DNA of 64,000 nt from Herbiconiux sp. VKM Ac-1786 (GCF_015350805.1 NZ_JADKSG010000001.1:1970513-2034512); one strand, 5' to 3'; numbered from the stretch's first letter, positions 42,701 through 51,630 are shown. The notes: generated from the sequence alone by a model not told the origin. Numbers and translations: made by a program.

Positions 42701-44870
42701 CGGCATCGCGGCGCCCGCGGCGAGCAACGTCGCCCCGTTCGTCGACGCCTACGTCGACGTGAAGGGCTCCGTGCCCGGTCAGACGAAGCTCGTCGGGACG
42801 GTGAAGGACGACGGCCTCCCGGGCGACGCCCTCACCTCCGGATGGAGCGTCGTGAGCGCACCGGAGGGCGGCGAGGCGATCTTCGCCGACCCGGCCTCGG
42901 CCAGCACCACCGCGAGCTTCACGGTCGAGGGCGAGTACGTGCTGCGGCTCAGCGGCAGCGACGGCGTGCTCTCGGCCGAGAAGGACGTCACCGTGCAGGG
43001 CGGTCTGGCCGCCGGAGGCGTGAACGTGGCTCCCGCCGGAACCCCGACGGCCTCGTACACCTCCCCCTGGACGAACATCGACGCCGTCAAGGACGGGACG
43101 TCGATGTTCACCGGCGGGTCGAACGACATGCTCTGGGGCACCTGGTCGGGCGAGCGCCCGGAGAGCCAGTGGCTGCAGTACGACTGGTCGGAGCCGCAGC
43201 GCATCGACAAGGTCGACCTCTCGTTCTGGCGCGACCAGGACGGTGACGACGTCGGAGACGGTGTCGCCGTGCCGAAGAGCTGGAAGCTCGAGGCGTGGGA
43301 CGGCTCGGCCTGGGTCGAGGTCTCGAACCCGTCCGGCTACGGCCGCGAGGGCGACGCGGTGAACTCGGTCACCTTCGACCAGGTCACCACCACGAAGCTC
43401 CGCGCCACCTTCGCCGCCTCGTCGAACGGCACCACCTACGCCGGAGTCGGCGTGAGCGAGTTCCAGGTGTTCGTCGTGGCGCCCGTCTCGCTCGACCCGG
43501 TCGCGGTGCGCACCTCGGTCGGCACCGTGCCCGAGCTGCCCGCCACGGTCACCGGCGTCTACGCCGACGGCTCGCGGGCCGAGCTCGCGGTCAGCTGGCC
43601 CGCCATCGACCCCGCGAAGGTCGCCGGCGAGGGCAGCTTCACGGTGACCGGTGTGGTCACTGGAGCATCCCTCCCCGCCAGCGCCACGGTGTGGGTGCGG
43701 GCGACGCCTCCCGGTCAGATCACCACCGTCGATGCGGTGGCGGTCTCGACCCCGGCCGGCCGGGCACCCAGCCTGCCGACGACCGTGACCGTGCAGTACA
43801 ACGACGGATCGCGCCAGAGCGGCGTCGCCGTCGAGTGGGCGGCCATCGACCCGGCGCAGTACGCCGCTCCCGGCAGCTTCACGGTGTCGGGCACGGTCGA
43901 CGGCTCGCCGCTCGGCGCCACCGCGACCGTGACCGTGACGGGAACGGGCCCCGGCCCCGACCCGACCGGCCCGTCGGTCGACCGCATCGCGGGCGCCGAC
44001 CGCTACGAGGTGTCGGCGGCGACGTCGGCGGCCGGGTTCCCCTCCGGTTCCTCCACCGTGTATGTCGCGTCGGGTCAGGCGTTCCCGGATGCCCTCTCGG
44101 CAGCCCCGGCGGCGACCATCGCCGGTGCACCGGTGCTGCTCACCCTCGGTGACCGCATCCCGGCACCCGTGCTGGCCGAACTGAAGCGGCTGGACCCGTC
44201 GAAGATCGTCATCGTCGGCGGAACCGACGCGATCGGCACGAAGGTCGAGACCGAGCTCGGCACGATCGGCGACGTCACCCGCATCGGTGGCGCCGACCGG
44301 TTCGCCGCATCGCGGAGCGTCGCCGAGGCGGCCTTCCCCGAGGGCGCCGAGGTGGCGGTGCTCGCCACCGGCCGCACCTTCCCCGACGCCCTGTCGGCGG
44401 GAGCTGCGGTCAAGGGCACCGGCCCGGTCATCCTGATCGACGGCACGGCCTCCTCGCTCGACAGCGCCACCACGGCGCTGCTGACGAAGCTGGGCGTGAA
44501 GACGATCGTGATCGCCGGTGGAACCGATGCGGTCTCGGCCGGTGTCGAGACCGCCGCGGCGAAGCTCGCCACGGCCACCCGCCTCGGCGGCGAGGACCGG
44601 TACGCGTCCTCCCGGGCGATCAACGAGTTCTTCGTCGAGAAGGCCGACCGGGTCGTGCTGGCCACCGGAGCGAACTTCCCCGACGCCCTCTCGGGCTCGG
44701 CGTTCGCCCCCGCGGTGGATGCGCCGCTGTTCACGGTGCAGGGCGACTGCATCCCGGCCGACACGCTGACGCAGATCACCGCGCTCGGCGCGAAGCAGGT
44801 CACCCTGCTCGGCGGCACGACGGTGCTCTCCCCGGCCGTCGAGTCCCTCACCGCCTGCCCGGCCGAGTGA
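39744..44870 (+). CDS. Secreted wall-anchored (alpha/alpha)6-barrel glycosidase, possibly GH121-like
   Basis: The 1708-residue product has a signal peptide (about 1-36, ending AAAA). Residues about 40-790 form a large MGH1/GH63-like (alpha/alpha)6 glycosidase region, with FQFPTAVEGSLGYNNAIV, MDRTENAYLYANALAAAS, LPDQNEFWAGGS and YRSWIHHTILGATNFTMI. Two discoidin-like modules (about 843-990, 1092-1245), an Ig-like region between them, two Big_4-like domains (about 1249-1400) and three CWB2 repeats (1411-1708) follow. Next to GH127, it may be a GH121-type beta-L-arabinobiosidase as in the bifidobacterial HypBA2-HypBA1 pair; exact family is uncertain. GAGGAG precedes the ATG. Its stop overlaps the next start (GTGA). 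Confidence 0.75.
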   Translation: MTMSRPRPRSASAARTTVAGLVTAAVITGALASPAAAAPNADLGYPVFTGSANPVPDTGVAYDSRNELGAIFDADVAAGAGSSPDSDFWFDRMLVRTGTDGSFGDENQWMFSRGKSVFMKTHDPSVLGFGGDVAYWESIDGRGAYTITVTVDGQPLTLTEATDQRKQTPSYWRSVFTTSDAELTVVETKYITDGNVAVTGVELRSSGGAKSVTLGASSPYTTVTEGDELTGVVKALNDVTTVYPRFSGDGMTVADGALTGAVEVPAGGSATTKVQLGFVTPETETSRTEYDAYRAADAASAYTTHVTAYNAWWADNVPYLDTPEDNIDKTLYYRWWLMRFNFLDADAPGNTFQFPTAVEGSLGYNNAIVLTSGMFIDDLKYFRDPAYAYGTWVSAGEAAKSYKFVDNPGDPANWSNSYTQYISDAAWRSYQLHGGPTPIAESLGTYAANDVEGLIDAYDTDDSGLIDYNWAAMTGNDADAVSFDERPGASMDRTENAYLYANALAAASAFDAAGDTAKAEEMRQFAADIKSKVLELLWDDDANLFKHRFTSDGQLAKWKETNNFYPFSVGLVPKKGDADHADDYEDALRLFADDGQYPIFPFFTANQADKAEAAAEGFPGSNNFSVINSTVLFRLFSSVLRDYDTDAITPESYKKLLYWNAWAHYQNGGDNRLPDQNEFWAGGSADPAKIDYRSWIHHTILGATNFTMIEDTMGLRSRDDAKIELDPIDIGWDHFTANNIRFRDHDLTITWDAPGGERHYGDDVPEGYSVFLDGKLAFTVDSLSHVVYDPATGDVTVDDGTAVLSSVASSVKQANEVAYTADDRVTDIFAKAGKEIDAASASSENLAAGADVTASFEADGRPAAAAVNGTTINEPFWGTAGSPNASDTLTVDLGAAKTVDDVRLYFYQSSSTATVQGYSEPQNYLVEYDDGGTWKPVASQARTPQYPTANYNRVQFPAVTTDKLRVTVVHAPGMKTGLKEVEAFATGIAAPAASNVAPFVDAYVDVKGSVPGQTKLVGTVKDDGLPGDALTSGWSVVSAPEGGEAIFADPASASTTASFTVEGEYVLRLSGSDGVLSAEKDVTVQGGLAAGGVNVAPAGTPTASYTSPWTNIDAVKDGTSMFTGGSNDMLWGTWSGERPESQWLQYDWSEPQRIDKVDLSFWRDQDGDDVGDGVAVPKSWKLEAWDGSAWVEVSNPSGYGREGDAVNSVTFDQVTTTKLRATFAASSNGTTYAGVGVSEFQVFVVAPVSLDPVAVRTSVGTVPELPATVTGVYADGSRAELAVSWPAIDPAKVAGEGSFTVTGVVTGASLPASATVWVRATPPGQITTVDAVAVSTPAGRAPSLPTTVTVQYNDGSRQSGVAVEWAAIDPAQYAAPGSFTVSGTVDGSPLGATATVTVTGTGPGPDPTGPSVDRIAGADRYEVSAATSAAGFPSGSSTVYVASGQAFPDALSAAPAATIAGAPVLLTLGDRIPAPVLAELKRLDPSKIVIVGGTDAIGTKVETELGTIGDVTRIGGADRFAASRSVAEAAFPEGAEVAVLATGRTFPDALSAGAAVKGTGPVILIDGTASSLDSATTALLTKLGVKTIVIAGGTDAVSAGVETAAAKLATATRLGGEDRYASSRAINEFFVEKADRVVLATGANFPDALSGSAFAPAVDAPLFTVQGDCIPADTLTQITALGAKQVTLLGGTTVLSPAVESLTACPAE
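44004..44221 (+). repeat. CWB2-coding segment nearly identical to 47693-47910
   Basis: Over 218 bases this segment differs from 47693-47910 at about seven positions, and 165 of the last 167 are identical, including silent sites. The flanking CWB2 sequence is clearly less similar. This suggests gene conversion or recent duplication. Confidence 0.8.
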
Positions 44871-47800
44871 CCCGGCCCGCGAGCATGACGACCACGCAGA
44901 TCCGGCCCGCCGCCCGCACCTCGGTGCGGCGGGCCGCAGCCCTCCTGACCGTGGGCGCCGTGCTCGCGGGCTCCGCCGTCCTGGCCGGCGCGGCGACCGC
45001 CGCGCGGGCCGAGACGGTCAACCCGATCCTCTCCGACGGCTCGTACTACTCCGCCGACCCGGCCACCCTGGTCGACGGTGACACGCTCTACGTCTTCGCT
45101 GGCCGCGACGAGGCGGGCCCGACCCAGAACGACTTCGTGATGAACGAGTGGCAGACGTTCTCGACGACCGACGTCGACTCCGGTGTGTGGCAGCACACCC
45201 CCGACGTGATGCGACCGGAGGAGGCCTTCGCCTGGGCGACGCCCGGCCGGGCCTACGCCGGCCAGGCCGTCACAGGCGCCGACGGACGGTACTACTGGTA
45301 CGTGCCGGTGGCCCAGCGCGACCCCGGCAGCGCCGACGCCTTCGCCATCGGCGTCGCCGTCGCCGACAGCCCCGCGGGACCGTGGAGCGACGCCCTCGGC
45401 GCCCCGCTGATCTCGCAGAAGATCCTGGGCAACGACATCCAGAACATCGACCCGACGATCCTCACCGACGACGACGGGCGGGTGTACCTCTACTGGGGCA
45501 CCTTCGGCCAGATGCGCGCGGTCGAGCTCGACCCCGGGATGACCTCGCTGATCGGCGAGCCGATCACGGTCACCGGCACCGACGGCTTCTTCGAGGCGCC
45601 CTGGATCTTCAAGCGCGGCGAGACCTACTACCTCGCCTACGCGGCGAACGACGTGGGCCCGAACTGCACCGAGGCCGTGTACCACGCGTGCATCTCCTAT
45701 GCCACGAGCCCCGGGCCGATGGGTCCGTGGAGCTACGCCGGCCGGGTGCTCGCCCCGGTCTCCTCGACCACCAGCCATCCGGCGATCACCGAGTTCGACG
45801 GCCGGTGGTACATCGTCTACCACACGGCCGACGCCGTGGGCGGAAACCACTTCCGCCGCTCGGTCGCCATCGACGAGCTGAACTGGGACGACTCGGTCAG
45901 CCCCGCCCGCATCGAGGAGGTCGTGCAGACCCCTGTGAAGCAGATCGACCGCACCCCGCGGGCGAACATCGCGCCGTGGGCCACGGCCTCCGCGTCGAAC
46001 CAGCCCGTGCCCGCGCAGTACTGGATCCGGGCCCTGAACGACGAGCTCGTGCGCCCCAACCCGCTGCCGCCGGACATGTGGGGCAACTACTCCGGCGACC
46101 GTCCCGAATCGGAGTGGCTGCAGTACGACTGGGCCGAGCCCCGCCGCATCGACTCGAGCACCGTCGACTTCTGGCGCGACTCCGAGCCGGGCTCCGGCGA
46201 CGGGGTCTCGAACCCGGCCTCCTGGCTGCTGCAGTACCGCGACGCCTCCGGCGACTGGATCGACGTCGCCGACCCGAGCGGCTACGGCACCTCGACCGAC
46301 GAGCCGCAGAGCGTGAGCTTCGCCCCGGTCACCACCACGGGCATCCGGCTCGCCCTGCAGGCGTCACCGGGCGACGGCACCTTCTCGGGCCTCGCCGTCG
46401 AGGAGTGGGAGGTGGGGGCCGCGCAGCCCACCGGCTACCGGCCGGTCTCGGTCACGACCGCCGCCGGCGCGCTGCCCGAGCTGCCCGCGACCGTGACGCT
46501 CGACCGGGCCGACGGCAGCACGTCGACGACGCCCGTGCTCTGGGACGACATCGACCCCGTGGACGTCTCACGCCCCGGCACCTTCTCGGTGCAGGGCTTC
46601 GCCGAGGGCTACGCCGCCGGGGAGGTGACCGCCGCGATCACGGTCACGGGCGACACCGTGCCCGGTGAGGACACCATCGCACCCGAGGTCGTGCTCGCTC
46701 CGACGAGCGCGGTTCCGGCGTCGGGCTGGTTCCGCACGGCGACCACCGTGCGCGCCTCGGCCACCGACGACCGCGACCTCCGCCTGCGTGTCGAGGTGCG
46801 GGTCGACGGCGGCGCCTGGACGGCCACCGACAACACGCGCATCGTCGACGTGCCCGTCTCCGACGACGGCGACACCCTGGTCGAGGCGAGGGCGACGGAT
46901 GCGGCGGGCAACGTCTCGGCCGAGACCGCGCTCACCGTGCGGCTCGACCGCGCGGCGCCGGTGGTCACGCCGGCGGTCGAGCTGTCCGCCCGCCGGGTCT
47001 CGCTCAGCGCGAGCGACGCCGGATCGGGGGTGGCCTCGCTCGAGGTCTCCCTCGGCGACCGCGCCTCGTGGGCGCCGTACACCGAGCCCGTGGTGGCCGA
47101 CGCCGCCCGCACCGAGGTGCACTACCGGGCGACGGATGCCGCGGGCAACGTCTCGGCGACGCAGTCGGTGACCATCCCGGCCGCCGACAGCACCCCGCTC
47201 GAGGGCGACATCGCCGGCCTCGCCACCGCCACCGCCTCGTACTCGTCACCGTGGACCCAGGTCTCCTGGGTCAACGACGGCGACGCCTCGGCCGAGGCGC
47301 CGGGCTGGGGCACCTGGCCCGAGGTGGGGGAGCAGTGGGTGCAGCTGGAGTGGCCGCGGCTGGTCGACGTCGATCGTGCCGACGTGAGCTTCTTCACCGA
47401 CCAGGACGAGTCGGCGGGCGCCGGGGTGATCGTGCCGCGCAGCTGGCGGGTGCAGTACTTCGACATCGCCGCGAACGACTGGCGCGACGTCGAGGCGGCG
47501 GGGGAGTACGGCCGGGATCGGGTCGCCCCCAACAGCATCGCGTTCGATCGCGTGAGCACCGACCGGCTGCGCGTCGTGATGCAGGCGTGGGGCGCGGAGC
47601 CGACGCAGGGGTCGTCCGGCCTCCGCGAGGTGCAGGTGTTCGCCGCGGCGCCGGTGTCGACGGCGGTCGACCGGATCGCGGGCGACGATCGGTACGAGGT
47701 GTCGGCGGCGACGTCGGCGGCCGGGTTCCCGTCCGGGGCTTCGACCGTGTATGTCGCGTCGGGTCAGGCGTTCCCGGATGCCCTCTCGGCAGCCCCGGCG

Positions 47801-48562
47801 GCGACCATCGCCGGTGCGCCCGTGCTGCTCACCCTCGGTGACCGCATCCCGGCACCCGTGCTGGCCGAACTGAAGCGGCTGGACCCGTCGAAGATCGTCA
47901 TCGTCGGCGGCACGAACGCCGTCGGTGCAGCGGTCGAGAAGGAGCTCGAGGGGTTGGCCGATGTCACCCGCGTCGGTGGTGCCGACCGGTTCGCCGTGTC
48001 GCTGAGCATCGCCGAGACGGCGTTCCCCGACGGGGCAGACCGTGTCGTGCTCGCCACGGGCCGCACCTTCCCCGACGCGCTCTCCGCGGGCGCAGCGGTC
48101 GACGGGAAGGCCCCGGTCATCCTGATCGACGGCGCCGCGACGTCCCTCGACAGCGCCACCAAGGCGCTGCTCGCGAAGCTGGGCGCGAAGGACGTGGTGA
48201 TCGTCGGCGGCACCGACGCGATCACCGCAGCCCTCGCGGAGGACGTGGCGAAGGTCGCCGCGGTCACCCGCCTGGCCGGTGAGGACCGGTTCGCGTCATC
48301 CAGGGCGATCAACGAGTTCTTCTTCGAGAAGGCCGACCGGGTCGTGCTGGCCACGGGAGCGAACTTCCCCGACGCCCTCTCGGGCTCGGCGTTCGCCCCG
48401 GCCGTGGATGCGCCGCTGTTCACGGTGCAGACCGACTGCATCCCGGCCGAGACCCTGACGCAGATCACCGCGCTCGGCGCCACGCAGGTCACCCTGCTCG
48501 GCGGCACGACGGTGCTCTCCCCGGCCGTCGAGTCGCTGACCGCCTGCCCGGCCGGCCGATGA
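44867..48562 (+). CDS. Secreted wall-anchored GH43 glycosidase
   Basis: The 1231-residue product has a signal peptide (to about residue 48). A five-bladed propeller GH43 domain (about 50-365) follows, with likely catalytic Asp64 (YSADPATLV), Asp195 (NIDPTILTDDDG) and Glu243 (FEAPWIFKRGETYYLAY). Then come a discoidin-like module (364-520), a Big_4-like domain (523-598), tandem OmpL47/Ig-like repeats with ATDAAGNVSA (600-775), another discoidin-like module (784-930) and three CWB2 repeats (934-1231). GH43 enzymes are usually alpha-L-arabinofuranosidases, arabinanases, xylosidases or exo-galactanases. The GTG overlaps the upstream TGA; an ATG six codons in is an alternative. Confidence 0.85.
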   Translation: MTRPASMTTTQIRPAARTSVRRAAALLTVGAVLAGSAVLAGAATAARAETVNPILSDGSYYSADPATLVDGDTLYVFAGRDEAGPTQNDFVMNEWQTFSTTDVDSGVWQHTPDVMRPEEAFAWATPGRAYAGQAVTGADGRYYWYVPVAQRDPGSADAFAIGVAVADSPAGPWSDALGAPLISQKILGNDIQNIDPTILTDDDGRVYLYWGTFGQMRAVELDPGMTSLIGEPITVTGTDGFFEAPWIFKRGETYYLAYAANDVGPNCTEAVYHACISYATSPGPMGPWSYAGRVLAPVSSTTSHPAITEFDGRWYIVYHTADAVGGNHFRRSVAIDELNWDDSVSPARIEEVVQTPVKQIDRTPRANIAPWATASASNQPVPAQYWIRALNDELVRPNPLPPDMWGNYSGDRPESEWLQYDWAEPRRIDSSTVDFWRDSEPGSGDGVSNPASWLLQYRDASGDWIDVADPSGYGTSTDEPQSVSFAPVTTTGIRLALQASPGDGTFSGLAVEEWEVGAAQPTGYRPVSVTTAAGALPELPATVTLDRADGSTSTTPVLWDDIDPVDVSRPGTFSVQGFAEGYAAGEVTAAITVTGDTVPGEDTIAPEVVLAPTSAVPASGWFRTATTVRASATDDRDLRLRVEVRVDGGAWTATDNTRIVDVPVSDDGDTLVEARATDAAGNVSAETALTVRLDRAAPVVTPAVELSARRVSLSASDAGSGVASLEVSLGDRASWAPYTEPVVADAARTEVHYRATDAAGNVSATQSVTIPAADSTPLEGDIAGLATATASYSSPWTQVSWVNDGDASAEAPGWGTWPEVGEQWVQLEWPRLVDVDRADVSFFTDQDESAGAGVIVPRSWRVQYFDIAANDWRDVEAAGEYGRDRVAPNSIAFDRVSTDRLRVVMQAWGAEPTQGSSGLREVQVFAAAPVSTAVDRIAGDDRYEVSAATSAAGFPSGASTVYVASGQAFPDALSAAPAATIAGAPVLLTLGDRIPAPVLAELKRLDPSKIVIVGGTNAVGAAVEKELEGLADVTRVGGADRFAVSLSIAETAFPDGADRVVLATGRTFPDALSAGAAVDGKAPVILIDGAATSLDSATKALLAKLGAKDVVIVGGTDAITAALAEDVAKVAAVTRLAGEDRFASSRAINEFFFEKADRVVLATGANFPDALSGSAFAPAVDAPLFTVQTDCIPAETLTQITALGATQVTLLGGTTVLSPAVESLTACPAGR
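47693..47910 (+). repeat. CWB2-coding segment nearly identical to 44004-44221
   Basis: This is the second copy of the 218-base pair of segments; the two lie 3689 bases apart in the same orientation. Confidence 0.8.
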
Positions 48563-51500
48563 GGACCCTCGCCGGGCTCGTGCTCGCCGTCGCGCTGGTG
48601 GGCGCGAACACGGTGGGCGCGAGCCCGGCCGAGGCCGGCCCGGTCGAAGCGGCCGCGGCGGCCGCAGTCACGGCGACCGACGAGCTCTGGACGCCGCTGA
48701 CCGAGGTCGGGCCGGGCGATCCGCTCGTCGAGCCCGAGGGGGCGGCGCCGTTCCGCCTCGACGTGGGCGGCCTGTCCGCTCTGCTGCAGGGCAGCCGCGA
48801 CCGACGCGCGGCCGCGGCGCCCACCGAGCTCGAACTGCCCGACCCGAACGGGCGGCTCGTGCGCTTCGCGGTGCAGCCGCTGACGGTGATGGAGCCGGAG
48901 CTGGCGGCCGCGCATCCGGAGATCGTCGCCGTCGCCGGCCGCGGCATCGACGACCCGGGCCTGAGCGTGCGGGCCGACCTCTCGCCGCTCGGCCTGCACG
49001 CCTCGGTGCGCAGCGCCGACGGATCGACCACGGCCTGGTACCTCGACCCCGCGCTGCGCGGCGACGCGTCGACCTCGGTGTCGTACCCGGCGGGCGCCCT
49101 GCGCGACGACCGGTCGTCGCTCGCCGAGCCCGAAGCCCCCCAGGCGGTCGAAGCCCCCCAGGCGGTCGAACCCGACGCGATCGCGCCGGAGACCGACGCC
49201 GCCCCCGGCGCCGACGTCCCGCTCCGCACCGTGCGCGTCGCCTTCGCCAGCGACCCGAGCTTCGCCGCGTTCTACGGCAGCGATGCCGTGCTGGCCGCGA
49301 AGGTCTCGATCCTCACGCGCATCGGCGGGGTGGTCAACGACGACCTCGGCGTGCACCTGACCGTCGCCGACGGCACCGACCGGCTGAACTTCGACACCGT
49401 CGAGAAGGCCGAGGCCGCCGGCTACACCGCCCCGGCCCTCGCCACCTGCGGCCAGGCGAGCCTCGATCAGAACAGCGCCGCGATCGAGCGCCTGCTCGGG
49501 GTCGACGGCTACGACGTCGGCCATCTGCTGCTCGGGGTCGCCGGTGGTGGCCTGGCGGGCTACGCCGAGGTCGGGCTGCCCTTCGTCAAGGGCGGCGGAT
49601 GCACGGGCGACCCGAACCCGGTCGGCGACGGCTTCGCCATCGACTATGTGGCGCACGAGCTCGGCCACCAGTTCGGCGGCAGCCACACCTTCAACGCCTG
49701 CGGCGGCAGCAGCGGCGCGACCGCGGTGGAGCCCGGCTCCGGCTCGACGATCATGGCCTACGCCGGCATCTGCGGCGCGAACGACCTGCAGCCGCACAGC
49801 GACCCCTACTTCTCCCAGGCCAGCATCGCCGAGATCCAGCGCACGCTCGCGCGCCTGCCCGCCACGGCCTCCGGCAACCGCGCGCCGGTCGTCACCGCAC
49901 CGGCCGACCGCGAGCTGCCGCTGCAGACCCCCTTCACCCTCGTCGCCGACGGCTCCGACCCCGACGGCGACCCGGTGGGCTACCTCTGGGAGCAGAACGA
50001 CGTCGGCGACCCCGACCGCGCCCTCTCCGACGGCGCCAAGACGGCCGGGCCGCTCGTGCGCGTCTTCGGCCGCTACGCCGCCGTCGGGTCCGACGCGACC
50101 CGGCAGTACTCCTCGCCGGGCGAGAACCTGCTCGGCGCCGATCCGGGCCGCACGATCCCCGACCTCGAGCAGATCCTCGCGGGCGACACCACCGCCGAGA
50201 CCGGCACCTGCGACCCCGCGCTGACGGGCCTCGCCGCGCTCGAGTGCGCCTCGGAGTCGCTGCCGACCGCGGACTACCTCGACGACGGCGCCCTCGACTT
50301 CCGGGTGACCGCGCGCGATCAGAACCCGGCCGGCGGCGGCGTCTCGCACGACGACGTGCGGCTCACCCTCGCCCGCGACGCCGGCCCGTTCCTCGTGACG
50401 AGCCAGGGCGACGCCACCGAGGTGCTGCGCGGGGGAGCGGCGACCGACGTCACCTGGGCCGTCAACGGCACCGACCGCGCCGGCCTCGCCCCGACCGTGC
50501 GCATCCGGCTGTCGACCGACGGCGGCCGCCGCTTCGACACGGTGCTCGCCGAGGAGACCGCGAACGACGGCAGCGCGACGGTGACGGTGCCGAACATCGC
50601 GAGCACCGCGGTGCGCATCCGCGTCGAGGCCGTCGACAACTACTTCTTCGACCTCTCCGACGCCGACGTGACCATCGCCGCCGTGCCCCGCGTCGACCCC
50701 GCCGTCGACCGCATCGGCGGGTCCGACCGCTTCGCCGTCTCGGCCGCCGTCTCCCGCGAGTCCTTCCCCGACGGTGCCGAGACCGTCTACGTGGCCTCGG
50801 GAGCGGTCTTCCCCGACGCCCTCTCGGCGGCTCCGGCGGCGGCGCGGGCGGGAGCGCCGGTGCTGCTCACCCGTCCCGAGGGGCTGCCGGATGCGGTGGC
50901 CGCCGAGATCGCGCGCCTCGACCCCGCGCGGGTCGTCGTCGTGGGCGGCCCGCTCAGCGTGGGAACGGTCGTCGCCGAGCAGCTCGCCGCCACGGGCGCG
51001 GAGGTGACCCGAATCGGCGGACCCGACCGCTTCGCCGTCTCGCGGAGCGTCGCCGAGGCGGCGTTCCCCGACGGCGCCTCGACCGCCGTGCTGGCCACCG
51101 GCACCGACTTCCCCGACGCCCTGTCGGCCGGAGCCGCCGTCGCCGGGCAGAGCCCCGTGCTGCTCGTCGACGGCCGCGCGGGGTCGCTCGACGCCGCCAC
51201 CCGGGCCGTGCTCGGGCGCCTCGGCGTCACCCGCCTCGTCGTCGTGGGCGGCGAGCTCTCGGTCTCCGCAGCGCTCGCGGCCGACGCGAGCGGCCTCGCG
51301 CCCGTCACCCGGCTCGGCGGCACCGATCGCTACGCCACGTCGATCGCCGTGACCGAGCACTTCTTCGCCGCGGCCGACCGGGTGCTGCTCGCCACCGGAC
51401 GCACCTTCCCCGACGCCCTCTCGGGCTCGCCGCTCGGCCTCCCCGTGCTCGTCGTGCCCCCGGACTGCCTGCCCGGCGCGACCCGCTCCGCGATCGGTGC

Positions 51501-51588
51501 CCTCGGCGCGACCCGCATCACCCTGCTCGGCGGGGAGGCCGGTCTCGGCGCCGGTGTGGAGCGCCTGGACGTCTGCCCCTCACCCTGA
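48559..51588 (+). CDS. Secreted wall-anchored metzincin metalloprotease
   Basis: The 1009-residue product has a signal peptide (about 1-26), a pro-region (about 30-220) and a reprolysin-like M12B-type catalytic domain. The zinc motif is HELGHQFGGSH (His366, His370, His376; Glu367) with a Met-turn at STIMAYAGIC (Met399). A Fibronectin/Ig-like region follows, then three CWB2 repeats (about 712-1009). It begins with an ATG overlapping the GH43 stop (ATGA), so it is the last gene of the operon. A protease in a glycosidase operon suggests a glycoprotein substrate. The linker contains an exact duplicate of EAPQAV. Confidence 0.87.
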   Translation: MRTLAGLVLAVALVGANTVGASPAEAGPVEAAAAAAVTATDELWTPLTEVGPGDPLVEPEGAAPFRLDVGGLSALLQGSRDRRAAAAPTELELPDPNGRLVRFAVQPLTVMEPELAAAHPEIVAVAGRGIDDPGLSVRADLSPLGLHASVRSADGSTTAWYLDPALRGDASTSVSYPAGALRDDRSSLAEPEAPQAVEAPQAVEPDAIAPETDAAPGADVPLRTVRVAFASDPSFAAFYGSDAVLAAKVSILTRIGGVVNDDLGVHLTVADGTDRLNFDTVEKAEAAGYTAPALATCGQASLDQNSAAIERLLGVDGYDVGHLLLGVAGGGLAGYAEVGLPFVKGGGCTGDPNPVGDGFAIDYVAHELGHQFGGSHTFNACGGSSGATAVEPGSGSTIMAYAGICGANDLQPHSDPYFSQASIAEIQRTLARLPATASGNRAPVVTAPADRELPLQTPFTLVADGSDPDGDPVGYLWEQNDVGDPDRALSDGAKTAGPLVRVFGRYAAVGSDATRQYSSPGENLLGADPGRTIPDLEQILAGDTTAETGTCDPALTGLAALECASESLPTADYLDDGALDFRVTARDQNPAGGGVSHDDVRLTLARDAGPFLVTSQGDATEVLRGGAATDVTWAVNGTDRAGLAPTVRIRLSTDGGRRFDTVLAEETANDGSATVTVPNIASTAVRIRVEAVDNYFFDLSDADVTIAAVPRVDPAVDRIGGSDRFAVSAAVSRESFPDGAETVYVASGAVFPDALSAAPAAARAGAPVLLTRPEGLPDAVAAEIARLDPARVVVVGGPLSVGTVVAEQLAATGAEVTRIGGPDRFAVSRSVAEAAFPDGASTAVLATGTDFPDALSAGAAVAGQSPVLLVDGRAGSLDAATRAVLGRLGVTRLVVVGGELSVSAALAADASGLAPVTRLGGTDRYATSIAVTEHFFAAADRVLLATGRTFPDALSGSPLGLPVLVVPPDCLPGATRSAIGALGATRITLLGGEAGLGAGVERLDVCPSP
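49132..49170 (+). repeat. 18-bp perfect tandem repeat in the protease pro-region
   Basis: GAAGCCCCCCAGGCGGTC occurs twice in tandem, followed by GAA, coding EAPQAV-EAPQAV-E. It is in frame and likely to vary in copy number between strains. Confidence 0.9.
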
Positions 51589-51618
51589 CGCTCCCGCCTC
51601 CCGCGCCGTGCCATGGGC

Positions 51619-51624
51619 TACAGT
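51619..51624 (+). promoter_or_regulatory. -10 element of the cysteine-leader/cbs transcript
   Basis: TACAGT lies six bases before the GTG of the leader peptide, so this is another predicted leaderless start. Confidence 0.5.
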
Positions 51625-51630
51625 GGAGGG

